NCBI GenBank assembly: GCA_007135355.1
Contig: SLJA01000325.1
Location: forward strand, 1-6,564
DNA: 6,564 nucleotides
From: Wenzhouxiangella sp.
GTDB lineage: Bacteria > Pseudomonadota > Gammaproteobacteria > Xanthomonadales > Wenzhouxiangellaceae
Direction: 5' to 3'
In this document: positions 5,900 through 6,564 of the stretch, piece after piece
Layout: each line of letters opens with the position of its first letter
Position numbering within the stretch: position 1 is the stretch's first letter
Translations under genes and position numbers: made by a program
The notes under the pieces: model-generated
What the model saw: only the letters and a program-made list of their open reading frames with translations
What the model was told of the DNA's origin: nothing
Database searches by the model: none

Positions 5900-6564
5900 A
5901 TGAATGCGTTGCTGGATGTGCTGCTGAAGGTCGCGTTGCTGCCGGTGCGAGCGTTGGGTCGACTGCCGCTGGGCGTGTCGAGGGCCCTGCTGCGGCCCTT
6001 GGCGCCGGTGCTGCGGCGGCTCATGGGCCGACGCATGCGCGTGGTCGACCGCAACCTGGCCTTGTGTTTTCCCGAGCTATCGGACCAACAACGCTGGGCG
6101 CTGCGTCGGGCGCACTGCCGCCAGCTTATCGACGGCCTGGCCGAAACCGCCGTGGTCTGGTGTCGCCCCGGTCGCCTTGATTCCCGTTTCGGTGAGCTCA
6201 AGGGGCTGGACCATCTGCGCGCCGCCCAGACCGATGGGCGGGGGGTGCTGATGCTGACCGCCCACGCCACCTGCATGGAGCTTGGCGCTCGCCTGGTCGG
6301 CGAGCAAGTCCAGGCGCGTGCCATCTACCGGCCGCTGCGCCATGCGGTGCTGGAAAACTTTCAGAATGCGGGTCGCGGTCGCTATGCCGAGGCCATGATC
6401 GCGCGCGACGATGTGCGCGCCATGGTCCGTCATCTGCGTGCGGGTGGTGTGTTGTGGTACGCCCCGGACCAGGACTTCGGCCCGCGACGCAGCCTGTTTG
6501 CACCGTTTTTCGGCCTGCCCACCGCCACCCCGACCGGGCTGATCGACCTGGTCCGCCTGGGCCG
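5900..6564 (+). CDS. lpxL: Lipid A biosynthesis acyltransferase, LpxL/HtrB-type (3' end missing)
   Basis: The first 221 codons are present; the family is about 300 residues, so roughly a quarter lies beyond the window. LpxL/HtrB enzymes transfer a secondary acyl chain (laurate in E. coli) from acyl-ACP onto Kdo2-lipid IVA at the inner membrane. Evidence: an N-terminal hydrophobic helix (about 3-19); RVVDRNLALCFPEL at 47-60; the catalytic HX4E motif with His122 and Glu127 (TAHATCMELG); IYRPLR at 142-147; the ARDDVRAM stretch (168-175); and VLWYAPDQDFGP at 184-195 followed by FAPFFGLPTATPTG. ATG 5900 is the first possible ATG, GTG or TTG start in this frame after the in-frame stop at 5837. It diverges from waaA, whose product makes the acceptor substrate, across 71 bases. 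The paralogues LpxM and LpxP share these motifs, so the exact acyl specificity is open; the family is secure. Confidence 0.9.
   Translation, partial: MNALLDVLLKVALLPVRALGRLPLGVSRALLRPLAPVLRRLMGRRMRVVDRNLALCFPELSDQQRWALRRAHCRQLIDGLAETAVVWCRPGRLDSRFGELKGLDHLRAAQTDGRGVLMLTAHATCMELGARLVGEQVQARAIYRPLRHAVLENFQNAGRGRYAEAMIARDDVRAMVRHLRAGGVLWYAPDQDFGPRRSLFAPFFGLPTATPTGLIDLVRLG

Noticed and set aside
5892..5903. Three-codon frame ending in ATGA over the lpxL start
   Set aside because: It lies upstream of the transcription start implied by the GATAAT box and has no ribosome site.

Overview
The window reads as a GC-rich gammaproteobacterial chromosome segment, possibly from the Xanthomonadales/Wenzhouxiangellaceae side. 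That placement is an inference from gene content, protein flavour and codon use, not from a marker gene. Five complete genes and one truncated gene are supported. Most of them concern the cell envelope, and nothing indicates a phage, plasmid or defence island.

Layout. Positions 1-427 hold no convincing gene, but they do hold structure: a C-rich stretch with G-quadruplex potential on the minus strand (32-51, extending to 62), a short degenerate heptamer repeat (135-162), and a long imperfect inverted repeat (arms 195-231 and 369-405). Positions 428-2373 form a two-gene minus-strand operon. A probably exported metal-dependent amidohydrolase is followed, with a 4-base overlap, by an AmpD-like N-acetylmuramoyl-L-alanine amidase. 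A 125-bp divergent intergenic region (2374-2498) separates this from a plus-strand pair: a protein-L-isoaspartate O-methyltransferase-like protein (2499-3161) and a TolC-family outer membrane channel (3208-4551). The tolC-like gene runs tail-to-tail into waaA, the Kdo transferase gene (4548-5828, minus), and the two stop codons overlap. A 71-bp divergent gap then leads to an LpxL/HtrB-type lipid A acyltransferase (5900 onward, plus), which is cut off by the window end.

How the genes fit together. WaaA adds Kdo to lipid IVA, and LpxL-type enzymes then acylate the Kdo-bearing acceptor, so two consecutive steps of Kdo2-lipid A assembly sit back to back on a shared 71-bp control region. TolC is the outer-membrane exit duct for efflux and type I secretion. 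The amidase acts on peptidoglycan or its fragments. The methyltransferase-like protein is the odd one out: its SAM-binding half is intact, but the catalytic Ser/Thr stretch of true isoaspartyl methyltransferases reads Val-Met-Met, so its annotated activity is doubtful.

I found no clearly new multi-gene system. The most interesting signals are the inverted repeat at 195-405, whose four core mismatches would all be G-U pairs in plus-strand RNA, and the non-canonical methyltransferase.
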